Shown here piece after piece: positions 42,166-49,882 of a stretch of DNA of 64,000 bases. A program made the translations under genes and the position numbers. A model generated the notes under the pieces. That model was not told the origin of the DNA. It ran no database searches and saw only the letters and a program-made list of their open reading frames with translations. Origin of the DNA: Dactylosporangium sucinum (GTDB taxonomy: Bacteria > Actinomycetota > Actinomycetes > Mycobacteriales > Micromonosporaceae); assembly GCF_014647515.1 (NCBI RefSeq), contig NZ_BMPI01000019.1, positions 104,311 to 168,310 of the forward strand, read 5' to 3'. The stretch's first letter is position 1. Each line of letters starts with the position of its first letter.

Positions 42166-43338
42166 ATGGTCCCGTTCAACACCACCGAGCTCGACGACCT
42201 GCTGGAGAAGGCGGGCGTCGACGTGGTCGTCGCAACCACCAAACACGCCGTACAGCACCTGCTCGGCGGCTATCGATACTTCTTCTTCGCGAACATGGAC
42301 GCGATCGGCCTGGGCCGCTACCTTCCCGCGCTCGGCTACCGCCGAGGCGCGCCGGAGGACGCGTTCTACGTCGGCGCGGCCAACGAGGACTGGGGCACCG
42401 ACGTCGCCGGCCTGTGGGTGCCGGAGGTGCGTAACGTCTCGTGGAGCGGCCCCGACACCGCGCGCGCCGTGGCCGCGGCGCTGCGCAAACGCGGTCTCGA
42501 CCGGGCGACCGTCGCGGTGGAGCTGGCGTTCCTGCCCGCCGACGCCTGGGACACCCTGCGCACCGAGTTGCCCGACGCCCGTTTCGTGGACGGGCTGTGC
42601 CTGCTGGAGGAGCTGCGCGCGGTCAAGAGTCCGGCCGAGCTGGACCTCGTCCGCCGCGCGTCGGAAGGCATCATCGACGCGATGCTGGCCACGTTCCAGG
42701 CATCCCGCCCGGGCCAGACCAAGGCGGAGATCGTGGAGCGGTTCCGCCGCGAGCAGACCGACCGCGGCATGGTGTTCGACTACTGCCTCGCCGCCGTCGG
42801 CACGAACATGAACCGGGCGCCGTCCGACCAGGTCTGGCAGGAGGGCGAGACGCTCTCGCTGGACTCCGGCGGCATGTACCGGGGCTACATCGGTGACCTG
42901 GCGCGGATGGCGGTGGCCGGGGACCCGACCCCGCTCATGGCGGACCTGCTCGAGCAGATCGAAGCGGTGCAGCTGGCGGCCCGGGCGCCGGTCCGCGCGG
43001 GCGCCCGCGGCAGTGCGATCTTCACCGCCGCGGAGCAGGCGATCGCGGCCCTGCCGCACGGACCCCAGCTACGGTTCGTGGCACACGGGATGGGGCTGAT
43101 CACCCACGAGGCTCCCCGCCTGACGGGCACCGGCCCGGTGCCCTATCCCGCCGACCATGCGGACGTGCCGTTGCGTGCGGGCCAGGTCATCTCGATCGAG
43201 ACCTGGATCGAGAGCCGCGAGGCCGGCTTCATCAAGCTCGAGGACACCCTGATCGTCACGGCCGCCGGCTGGGAGGCGCCCGGCGACGTGGGCCGCGGAT
43301 GGAACCGCCCCGCCGGGCCGACCGGCCGCCGTGCGTGA
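42166..43338 (+). CDS. M24-family (Xaa-Pro aminopeptidase/creatinase-like) protein
   Basis: 390 residues, GGGAGGTC before the ATG. A creatinase-type N-domain (up to about 150) is followed by the pita-bread domain: metal ligands D233 and D244 in LDSGG and GDLARM (11 apart, as required), H307 in AHGMGLITHE, then the Glu residues in IETWIE and KLEDT. All five metal ligands seem present. Such proteins cut N-terminal prolyl bonds, or C-N bonds in small amidines and ectoine derivatives. Its place as first gene of a sugar-acid operon suggests a small-molecule C-N hydrolase. That is inference. Confidence 0.83.
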   Translation: MVPFNTTELDDLLEKAGVDVVVATTKHAVQHLLGGYRYFFFANMDAIGLGRYLPALGYRRGAPEDAFYVGAANEDWGTDVAGLWVPEVRNVSWSGPDTARAVAAALRKRGLDRATVAVELAFLPADAWDTLRTELPDARFVDGLCLLEELRAVKSPAELDLVRRASEGIIDAMLATFQASRPGQTKAEIVERFRREQTDRGMVFDYCLAAVGTNMNRAPSDQVWQEGETLSLDSGGMYRGYIGDLARMAVAGDPTPLMADLLEQIEAVQLAARAPVRAGARGSAIFTAAEQAIAALPHGPQLRFVAHGMGLITHEAPRLTGTGPVPYPADHADVPLRAGQVISIETWIESREAGFIKLEDTLIVTAAGWEAPGDVGRGWNRPAGPTGRRA

Positions 43339-44773
43339 GGCCCCCGTGGGGCCCGTGCCCAGGAACCACGTGCTCGCCGGCCTCCCCGCGGACGAGCCGG
43401 ACGCCGGCACCCGCCGCGCCGTCGCGGCAGGCAACCGCCGGCGGCACACCTGGCTCCTCGTCCTGGACGACGACCCGACCGGCACCCAGTGCGTCGCCGA
43501 GGTGAACGTCCTGCTGGATCCCCGGGACACCAGCGCCCTCCGAGCGGCGGCGGCCACCGACGCGATGACCGTCGTGCTGACCAACACCCGGGCCCGGCCC
43601 GCCGGCGACGTGCCGCCGCTGCTGAGCCGCCTGGTCCGGACCGCCGCGGACGCCGCCCGATCCCACGGTCGGGACCTGCGGGTGCTCCTGCGCGGCGACT
43701 CGACGCTGCGGGGCCACTACCGGCTGGAGACCGAGACCGTTCGCGCGGCCCTCGCCGCGGCGGGGACGGCCGCCGACGGTGTCGTGCTCGTGCCGGCCTT
43801 CCCGCAGGCCGGCAGGCTCACGCGCGGTGACGTCCACTGGGTGTGCGGGGCGGACACGTGCGTCCCGGTCGCCGAGACGGAGTTCGCGGCGGACGCCACG
43901 TTCGGCTACGCCGAGTCCGACCTGCGGGAGTGGGTCGCCGCCCGGGGCGACGCCGCCGGGCCGATCGAGTCGGTGGACGTCGAGCTGATCCGGACCCGGC
44001 CGGCGGCGGTGGTGTCCCGGCTGCGCCGCGCCCGGCCCGGGACGACGTTCGTCGTCAACGCCGTCAGCGACGGTGACCTGGATCGGTTCGCGGCCGCGCT
44101 CCAGCGGGCCGAGCTGGACGGCCGCACGTACATCGTCCGATGTGGACCTTCCTTCGTCCGGGCGAGGGCCGGCCGGCACGAGCCGCGGCCCGAGACCACA
44201 CGGGCCGGCGTGCGGGCGATGCGGCCGGACGGGCCGGGTCTGGTCGTGGTGGGATCACACTCCGCGCTGACCCGGCGGCAGGTCGAGGTTGCGGCGGTAC
44301 GGCACGGGCTGTCCACAGTGGAGGCCGACATCGACGACCTGCTCGGAGGATCGCCCGGCGGATCGGCCGAGCGGGCCGCCGACCACCTCGCGGCGGGCCG
44401 GACCGTGCTGCTGCAGACCACCCGGGCCCGGCGGACGGCGGCCACCGCGGACGCGAGCCTGGCCCTGGCCACCCGGGTCTCGGCCGGGCTGTGCGCGATC
44501 GTCGAGTCGGCCTGCCGGCACACCACCCCGGGCTGGGTGGTCGCCAAGGGGGGCATCACCTCCGCCGACGTCGCCACCCGGGCGTTGCGGGCGACATCCG
44601 CGCGCAACGTCGGACCGCTGACCCGGCAGGGGGTCTCGGTCTGGCAACTCGATCCCGCCAGCCTCCTCCCCGACCGGCCGTACGTCGTCTTCCCGGGCAA
44701 CGTCGGCGACGCGGACGCGTTGAGCCACGTCCTGGATCTGACCAAACCGCTGATCGAACGTCCACCCGCGTGA
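43331..44773 (+). CDS. DUF1537 four-carbon acid sugar kinase family protein
   Basis: 480 residues from a GTG overlapping the M24 gene by eight bases. LLVLDDDPTGTQCVAEV is the N-terminal substrate motif, LRGDSTLRGHYRLE the next signature, and WVVAKGGITSADVA with VVFPGNVGD the C-terminal nucleotide-binding part. The family comprises the OtnK/DtnK kinases for erythronate, threonate and denovogenate-type acids. The N-terminal extension (about 38 residues) is longer than usual. With the aldolase and SDR that follow, the set resembles pathways for C4-C6 sugar acids: oxidation, phosphorylation, aldol cleavage. Confidence 0.85.
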   Translation: MREAPVGPVPRNHVLAGLPADEPDAGTRRAVAAGNRRRHTWLLVLDDDPTGTQCVAEVNVLLDPRDTSALRAAAATDAMTVVLTNTRARPAGDVPPLLSRLVRTAADAARSHGRDLRVLLRGDSTLRGHYRLETETVRAALAAAGTAADGVVLVPAFPQAGRLTRGDVHWVCGADTCVPVAETEFAADATFGYAESDLREWVAARGDAAGPIESVDVELIRTRPAAVVSRLRRARPGTTFVVNAVSDGDLDRFAAALQRAELDGRTYIVRCGPSFVRARAGRHEPRPETTRAGVRAMRPDGPGLVVVGSHSALTRRQVEVAAVRHGLSTVEADIDDLLGGSPGGSAERAADHLAAGRTVLLQTTRARRTAATADASLALATRVSAGLCAIVESACRHTTPGWVVAKGGITSADVATRALRATSARNVGPLTRQGVSVWQLDPASLLPDRPYVVFPGNVGDADALSHVLDLTKPLIERPPA

Positions 44774-44793
44774 GCCAAGGAGAACCCGCAGCG

Positions 44794-45636
44794 ATGAAGC
44801 CCAACATGGCACTGAAACCGGCCCTCGCCGACCGGCTGCGCCGCGGTGACGAGCTGACCGGCATCCTCGTCAAGATGCCCGCGCCCGCCACCATCGAGCT
44901 GGCCGGGCACTGCGGGCTGGACCTCGTCGTGCTCGACACCGAGCACGGCCCGGCCGACGGCGTCGAGCTCGAACACCACCTCCGGGCGTCCGACGCCGTG
45001 GGCATCCCGGCGATCGTCCGGGTCGCCACGAACAACCCCGTGCCGATCCAGTACGCGCTCGACGCCGGGGCCTGCGGCGTGATCGTCCCGCACGTGGGCT
45101 CGCCGGAGGCGGCCGCGGCCGCCGTCCGCGCCGGGCACTATCCGCCCCGCGGGGAGCGTGGCCTGGCGACCAGCACCCGCGCGGGAAACCACGGCACCGG
45201 CGGCACGGCGGAGCATCTCCTCCGGTCCGCCCGGGAGACGTTGATCATCGTGCAGATCGAGGACGGTGACGCCGTCCCGCAGGCCCGCGCGATCGCCGGT
45301 ACCGATGGCGTCGACGCCGTCTGGTTCGGCCCCAACGACCTGTCGCTGTCGCTCGGTCACGCCGATCAGCCGACGCACCAGGACGTGGTCGCGGCCGTCG
45401 ACGCGATCGTGCAGGCCGTCGGCGTCACACCGGGCGTCGCGCTGTGCGTGCTCGCCGGCGACGTCCGGGAAGCGACCCGGTGGCGGCGCCGCGGCGCTCA
45501 GATCGTGCTGTTCTCCGCCGTCGCGCTGCTGCGTGACCAGTTCCGTCAGATCCTCACCGATCCGGCCGGCGAGACCGGCACGGCACCGGCTCCCCGTCGG
45601 CCGGCAACACCCACCGTTCAGGAGGTTCACCCGTGA
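44794..45636 (+). CDS. HpcH/HpaI-family aldolase
   Basis: 280 residues from the ATG at 44794 with AAGGAG upstream; an in-frame GTG at 44770 overlapping the kinase stop is the alternative. LTGILVKMPAPATIELAG, VVLDTEHGPADGVEL, ALDAGACGVIVPHVGSPE, IVQIEDGDAV and WFGPNDLSLSLG give the catalytic and metal sites. It is distinct from the aldolase at 21891. The C-terminal 20 residues are a Pro/Ala tail. The neighbouring DUF1537 kinase suggests a phosphorylated sugar-acid substrate or a parallel branch. Confidence 0.82.
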   Translation: MKPNMALKPALADRLRRGDELTGILVKMPAPATIELAGHCGLDLVVLDTEHGPADGVELEHHLRASDAVGIPAIVRVATNNPVPIQYALDAGACGVIVPHVGSPEAAAAAVRAGHYPPRGERGLATSTRAGNHGTGGTAEHLLRSARETLIIVQIEDGDAVPQARAIAGTDGVDAVWFGPNDLSLSLGHADQPTHQDVVAAVDAIVQAVGVTPGVALCVLAGDVREATRWRRRGAQIVLFSAVALLRDQFRQILTDPAGETGTAPAPRRPATPTVQEVHP

Positions 45637-46421
45637 CCACCCATTCCAGCGGCATCCTCGAGCGGCTCCGCCTCGACCGGCGCGCGGCCCTGGTCACGGG
45701 GGCCGGGCAGGGCATCGGGCGCGCGTTCGCGCACGCGCTCGGCGAGGCGGGTGCCCGCGTCGCCATCGTCGACCTCGACAAGGACCGGGCACATGCGGTG
45801 GCCGACGAGCTCGCCGCGAAGGGCATCGAGTCCCTGGCGCTGGCCGGTGACGTGAGCCGGCCGGACGACGTCCGGTCCTTCGTGGACCGGGTGGTGCACA
45901 CGTGGGGCCGCCTGGACATCGCCGTCAACAACGCCGGCCTGAACCGAAACTCCGCGGCCGAGGAGACCAGCATCGACGAATGGGACGAGACGCACGCGGT
46001 GAACCTTCGCGGCGTCTTCCTGTGCTGCCAGGCCGAGGCACGGCACATGCTGGCCGCCGGCTACGGAAAGATCATCAACACCGCGTCGATGGCGTCGCTC
46101 ATCGTGCCGCATCCGCAGAAGCAGGCCGCGTACAACACCGCGAAGGCCGGTGTCGTCCACCTCACCCGCTCGCTCGCCGCGGAGTGGGCCGACCGTGGCG
46201 TGCGCGTCAACGCCATCTCGCCTGGCATCATCCGCACGGCGCTGATCGAGCAGTCCCCCGCGCTGGCACCGCTCGTGGCGACCTGGGTGTCCGGCATCCC
46301 GCTGGCCCGGCTGGGCGAGGTGGACGACCTCCAGGCCGCCGTCGTCTACCTCGCCGGCCCGGCCTCGGACTACATGACCGGCCACAACCTCGTCCTGGAC
46401 GGTGGCCAGACGCTCTGGTAG
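45633..46421 (+). CDS. SDR-family oxidoreductase
   Basis: 262 residues from a GTG overlapping the aldolase stop (GTGA). VTGAGQGIGRAFAHAL, AVNNAGLNRN, INTASMASL and YNTAKAGVVHLTRSLAAEW carry the full SDR active site; the end is YMTGHNLVLDGGQTLW. It resembles sorbitol/mannitol-type or 3-oxoacyl reductase-like SDRs; polyol or sugar-acid oxidation would fit. It is last in the operon and is convergent, with a 10-base gap, to the FCD regulator. Confidence 0.85.
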   Translation: MTTHSSGILERLRLDRRAALVTGAGQGIGRAFAHALGEAGARVAIVDLDKDRAHAVADELAAKGIESLALAGDVSRPDDVRSFVDRVVHTWGRLDIAVNNAGLNRNSAAEETSIDEWDETHAVNLRGVFLCCQAEARHMLAAGYGKIINTASMASLIVPHPQKQAAYNTAKAGVVHLTRSLAAEWADRGVRVNAISPGIIRTALIEQSPALAPLVATWVSGIPLARLGEVDDLQAAVVYLAGPASDYMTGHNLVLDGGQTLW

Positions 46422-46431
46422 CGGCCGGCAC

Positions 46432-47160
46432 TCAACCCGCAGCCGGCTGCGGCAGCGACCGTCGCAGCCGGCGGGCCGCTCGCTCCATCAACGCCGTCAT
46501 CGCGGCGCGGGCCTTCTCCGAGTCCTGCGCCTCGATGGCATCCAGCACCGGAAGATGCATCGCCAGCGAGGTCTCCGTCTCGTCCGCGGCACGGATGACG
46601 CGCGTCGCCCAAACCCGCAGCAACGACTGGGCGTTGGAGAGGACTCCGGCCATCACCTCGTTGCCCGACGCGCGGGCCACCGCGAGGTGGAAGGCGATGT
46701 CGGCCTCGACATACCGCTCGTAGTCGGTTGCCGCGGCTTCCATCTCGCGGATGTGGCCCCGCATCGCCTCGAGCTGCTCCGGTGTCCGGCGCTCGGCCGC
46801 GAGAGCGGCCAGGATCACCTCGAGATGCTGCCGCAGCTCCATGATGTCGGCGATGCGGTGCTGGCCGAGCAGCAGCCCCCACTCGATCACCTTCGGCAGA
46901 AGGTCCGACTCGGTGCGGGACAGGTAGGTGCCGTCGCCCTGCCGCTGATCGAGCAGGCCCAGCAGGACGAGTGCCTTGATCGAGTTGCGGATCGCCGCGC
47001 GGCCGACGCCCAGCGCCTCGGCGAGGGCCCGTTCCGGCGGGATCCGCTGCCCCGGCAGCATCACCCCCGACAGCAGATAGTCGAGGAGCTTGCGGGTCAG
47101 CTCGGTCTCCACTGATTCCCGGGCCGAGAGCGAGAACTGCGGCAACGGTCCGGGTTTCAC
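46432..47160 (-). CDS. GntR-family (FCD) regulator of the second island half
   Basis: 242 residues from the GTG at 47158-47160. A TTG at 47188-47190 would add ten residues but lies inside the operator, so it is rejected. The winged helix is at about 20-75 (IPPERALAEALGVGRAAIRNSIKALVLLGLL, then RQGDGTYL); the FCD domain shows MELRQHLEVILAALAAER, ADIAFHLAVARASGN and HLPVLDAIEAQDSEKAR with the metal ligands. Three matching palindromic sites lie before its own gene, the M24/transporter pair and the downstream SDR unit. Confidence 0.86.
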   Translation of the reverse strand: MKPGPLPQFSLSARESVETELTRKLLDYLLSGVMLPGQRIPPERALAEALGVGRAAIRNSIKALVLLGLLDQRQGDGTYLSRTESDLLPKVIEWGLLLGQHRIADIMELRQHLEVILAALAAERRTPEQLEAMRGHIREMEAAATDYERYVEADIAFHLAVARASGNEVMAGVLSNAQSLLRVWATRVIRAADETETSLAMHLPVLDAIEAQDSEKARAAMTALMERAARRLRRSLPQPAAG

Positions 47161-47172
47161 GGTGCGACCAAA

Positions 47173-47191
47173 GCTTGACCGGTTGACCAAT
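47173..47191. promoter_or_regulatory. FCD-type operator before the regulator's own gene
   Basis: On the minus strand ATTGGTCAACCGGTCAAGC, matching the left arm of the palindrome at 42101 in 10 of 10 bases and the site at 48371 in 15 of 19. It ends 13 bases before the GTG at 47160. Confidence 0.65.
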
Positions 47192-47222
47192 ACATGGGCA
47201 CAAGCTTAGCCCGGCGCCCGGA

Positions 47223-47936
47223 TCACCACGGGACCTCGCCCCCAGTGTTGGCCAGGACCGCGGGCCGGATTCCCGGCTCGGCAAGGAAGAGCGCCGCGGC
47301 CGCCGTCTCCCGCGTCGTGGCGTACCGCCGCAACGGAATTCGGTCCACGACGGTTGCGGTGTACGCCTCGACCGACATGCCCTGAGCCGCGGCCACCTCC
47401 TCGGTCGCCCGCAACAACAGCGGAGTCTCGGTGCGACCCGGGCACAGGGCGCGCACGGCAACCCCGGTGGGACCCTCGATCGCTGCCTGCGCGGCCACCC
47501 ACGCCTGGACCGCCCACTTCGCGGCGCAGTAGGCACTGTTGTCCGGCTCGGCGCGCAGCGCGGCCTGCGAGGTCGTCACGACGAAGCGGCCCTGCCGGCG
47601 CGCGAGCGCCGGGCGGGTGGCGGCGAACAGCCGGGGAACCGTGCCGGCGTTGACGAGCAGGATCGCCCGCACCCGCGCCGCATCGAGGTCCCGCAGCGCA
47701 CCGGCGCCCTGGATGCCGTGCGACGCGACGACCGCGTCGACACCGAAGTCCTCGGCCCGCTCGGCCAGCGCGGCGAGGTGGGCCGGGTCGGTGAGGTCAC
47801 CCGCGACGGTCTCGGCGCCGTCCGGGTGCGCGTGCCAGCCGAGGTCATGGCCGAGCACGTCATGGCCGGCCTCGATCGCGAGCCGGACCACCGCCGCGCC
47901 GATCCCGCCCGCGGCGCCCGTCACGAGCAGTCTCAT
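47223..47936 (-). CDS. SDR-family oxidoreductase
   Basis: 237 residues. LVTGAAGGIGAAVVRL, a short GDLTDPAHLAAL, VVASHGIQGAGAL in place of NNAG, VTTSQAALRA and YCAAKWAVQAWV: the catalytic Ser, Tyr and Lys are intact. The end (ANTGGEVPW) is the usual GG-terminal. Both this gene and the diverged SDR-like gene before it overlap by ATGA, so the two proteins may pair. Downstream 62 bases to the FCD regulator. Confidence 0.82.
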   Translation of the reverse strand: MRLLVTGAAGGIGAAVVRLAIEAGHDVLGHDLGWHAHPDGAETVAGDLTDPAHLAALAERAEDFGVDAVVASHGIQGAGALRDLDAARVRAILLVNAGTVPRLFAATRPALARRQGRFVVTTSQAALRAEPDNSAYCAAKWAVQAWVAAQAAIEGPTGVAVRALCPGRTETPLLLRATEEVAAAQGMSVEAYTATVVDRIPLRRYATTRETAAAALFLAEPGIRPAVLANTGGEVPW

Positions 47937-48328
47937 GCGGCACCTCGCAGGTCGAGGGTCGCGGCGGTCACGTACGCGGCGTCCGCGCCGTCCAGGTAGG
48001 CGAGGACCTCTTCGAGGCCGTCGGCCTGGGCGTTGCGGAGCAGGACGACCGCCCACCGGACGGCGGGAATCTCCACCGCGAGCGACAGCACGCCACCGCG
48101 CACCGCCGCGACCGCGGCGTCGAGCGCGGGCCTGTCGGCCGAGCCGCAGTGGTCGGGCTCGACAACCGCGACGACCACACGATCCGGCGGCTCGGCGCCG
48201 TGGACGCGGTCCCGCAGCCTGCCGAACAGGTCGACGGTGGCCTCGACCACCCACTGATCGAAAGGCTCCTCGGCCGTGGCCGGCAGATCGACCACGACCA
48301 CTTCCGGCCGAATCGTCAACACCTTCAC
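47933..48328 (-). CDS. Short SDR-like protein without cofactor and catalytic motifs
   Basis: 131 residues from a GTG at 48326-48328 with GGAGGAGG five bases upstream; an ATG at 48379 would start inside the operator. The segments VVEATVDLFGRLRDRVHG, ALDAAVAAVRGGVLSLAVEIP and YLDGADAAYVTAATLDLRG follow the last strands and helices of a classical SDR, including the position of the terminal TGxxLxxDGG, here degenerate. There is no glycine-rich loop and no Y-x-x-x-K. It is a shortened partner, not a plain SDR, and has no family name I know. Confidence 0.6.
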   Translation of the reverse strand: MKVLTIRPEVVVVDLPATAEEPFDQWVVEATVDLFGRLRDRVHGAEPPDRVVVAVVEPDHCGSADRPALDAAVAAVRGGVLSLAVEIPAVRWAVVLLRNAQADGLEEVLAYLDGADAAYVTAATLDLRGAA

Positions 48329-48370
48329 GCGGTCCTCCTCCGGCGCCACCTTCCACGACTGTATGAGCGA

Positions 48371-48389
48371 TTGGTTCATCGGTCAACCT
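48371..48389. promoter_or_regulatory. FCD-type operator before the SDR unit
   Basis: ATTGGTTCATCGGTCAACC; 15 of 19 bases match the minus-strand reading at 47173-47191. It lies 43 bases before the GTG at 48328 and contains the rejected ATG at 48379. Confidence 0.55.
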
Positions 48390-48475
48390 TTGTTATCTAG
48401 CGCTGCGCCATGCGACAGTTCCCACACTCCGCAGCAGCGAGCCCGCTCCGGACGGGTCAACGCTCAGCTGTCGGG

Positions 48476-49660
48476 TTACCGGACGCCCAGGGCACTCATG
48501 AGCAGGGCGGCGACGGCGTCGCGGTGCTCCGGGCTGTCCTGCCAGCGCAGCCGGCGGCCGGCCTCGACCACCACGCCGAAGCCGGCGTGGATCAGCACCC
48601 GGGCCTGGCGCGAGTCGAGCTCCGGGCGCGCCGACCGTAGTTGCTGCTCCCATACGGCGATATGTTCGCGCTGCGCGATGACCAACGGCCGCTGCAGGTC
48701 GGCCGGCAGGCCGGCGAGCTCGGCGTTGGCGACGCTGGTGAGCGCGGTGTGCTCGAAGCTGTAGGCCACGTAGGTCGCCGTCAGTGCGACCACCGCGTCG
48801 TGCGGGTCGACCGTCCCACGGAGGTTCTGTTCCACCGCTTGGGTCAACAGTCCCGCCGCCTGCAGGCAGGCCGCCGCCAGAATGTCCGCCTTGCCGGGAA
48901 AGTAGCGGTAGATCGCGGACGGGACCAGCCCGACGGCCTCGGCGATCCTGCCGTTCGTGACGTTGGCGAAGCCGTCCCGTTCGAACAGCGGGATGGCGGC
49001 CGCGAGGATCTCCGAGCGCCGCGTGCGCGCCACGGGCCGGGCGGGCAGGTCGACGAGGCGCGCGATGCCGGTGGCCGCCGTGGGGTCGGTCGCGACCACG
49101 CGCAGGGCGGACGCGACCAGCAGCTCTTCGACCCGGCGTTGCGCGATCGAGGTGTGGTGCATCGTGATCGACCCGATCGCACCGAGGGCCGCCACGGCTC
49201 GCAGCTGCTCGTCGGGCAGCGGATGCTCCCGTCGTACCGCGGCCACCACCCGGCCGACGACGTGCGCGAACTTCGTCCTGAGCAGGTGCCGGTCCCCGCG
49301 GTCGAGGTACCGGGCCTCCCATCGATAGACGCCACCCGACGCACGATGGGCGACGGTGACCCGGGCGGCGGCGGCGAGGACGTCCGCCAGGGACGCCTCG
49401 GGGGGCACCTCGTCGAGCGCGGCCACGAGCCGGTCCGCCATGACGTTCGCGCACTCGGCGAACAGCGCGTACTTGTTCGGGAAGTGCCGATACAGGGCCG
49501 CCGCGGTGATGCCCATGCTGGCGGCGATCTCCTCCATGGACGCCGCGTGGTAGCCCCGTTCGCTGAACATCCGACCGGCCGACTCGACGATGAGCTGCTT
49601 GCGGTTGCGCGGTCGAACGGCCGCGGTCGACTCGGTGGTCACAGCGCGGCGGCTTCCCAT
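48476..49660 (-). CDS. Tandem-domain TetR-family regulator, probably of lcp
   Basis: 394 residues with two complete TetR units. First DNA-binding domain at about 20-65 (MFSERGYHAASMEEIAASMG, TAAALYRHFPNKYAL), second at about 213-260 (LFERDGFANVTNGRIAEAVG, PSAIYRYFPGKADIL), each followed by its own helical ligand domain. A single TetR has about 200 residues, so this is a fusion of two. One protein could thus fill both half-sites of an operator. It is divergent from the Lcp rubber oxygenase, and TetR-type LcpR repressors are known beside lcp genes. Start ATG at 49658-49660; GTG 49642 is possible. Confidence 0.85.
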   Translation of the reverse strand: MGSRRAVTTESTAAVRPRNRKQLIVESAGRMFSERGYHAASMEEIAASMGITAAALYRHFPNKYALFAECANVMADRLVAALDEVPPEASLADVLAAAARVTVAHRASGGVYRWEARYLDRGDRHLLRTKFAHVVGRVVAAVRREHPLPDEQLRAVAALGAIGSITMHHTSIAQRRVEELLVASALRVVATDPTAATGIARLVDLPARPVARTRRSEILAAAIPLFERDGFANVTNGRIAEAVGLVPSAIYRYFPGKADILAAACLQAAGLLTQAVEQNLRGTVDPHDAVVALTATYVAYSFEHTALTSVANAELAGLPADLQRPLVIAQREHIAVWEQQLRSARPELDSRQARVLIHAGFGVVVEAGRRLRWQDSPEHRDAVAALLMSALGVR

Positions 49661-49789
49661 GGCATGTCGCCGATCCTGACACATGACCGCGCGTCGACCA
49701 CGGCGACGGCCACCCCTCCGCAGCGGTGGAGATGCACCGTGGAGACGCCCCTTGCCGACCGGCGGATTGTTTCGTATGTTAACGGAGAA

Positions 49790-49811
49790 TCTCACATCGA
49801 TACTCGTGAGA
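49790..49811. promoter_or_regulatory. Inverted repeat between the TetR and lcp genes
   Basis: TCTCAC (49790-49795) and GTGAGA (49806-49811) are perfect arms 10 bases apart, 72 bases before lcp. TetR operators usually have such arms. It is the clearest dyad in the 222-base gap and so the best candidate operator. Confidence 0.5.
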
Positions 49812-49882
49812 CGGTCGCAGTCCGCCACTGCTTGACCCCTGTGAGAGCAGCGCCCATGCCTCCAAGGAAGCGGGGTAAGTTA

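Noticed and set aside
47160..47190. TTG start for the FCD regulator at 47190 and ATG start for the SDR-like protein at 48379
   Set aside because: Both start codons lie inside the candidate operators and lack ribosome-binding sites; the internal GTG starts give normal N-termini.
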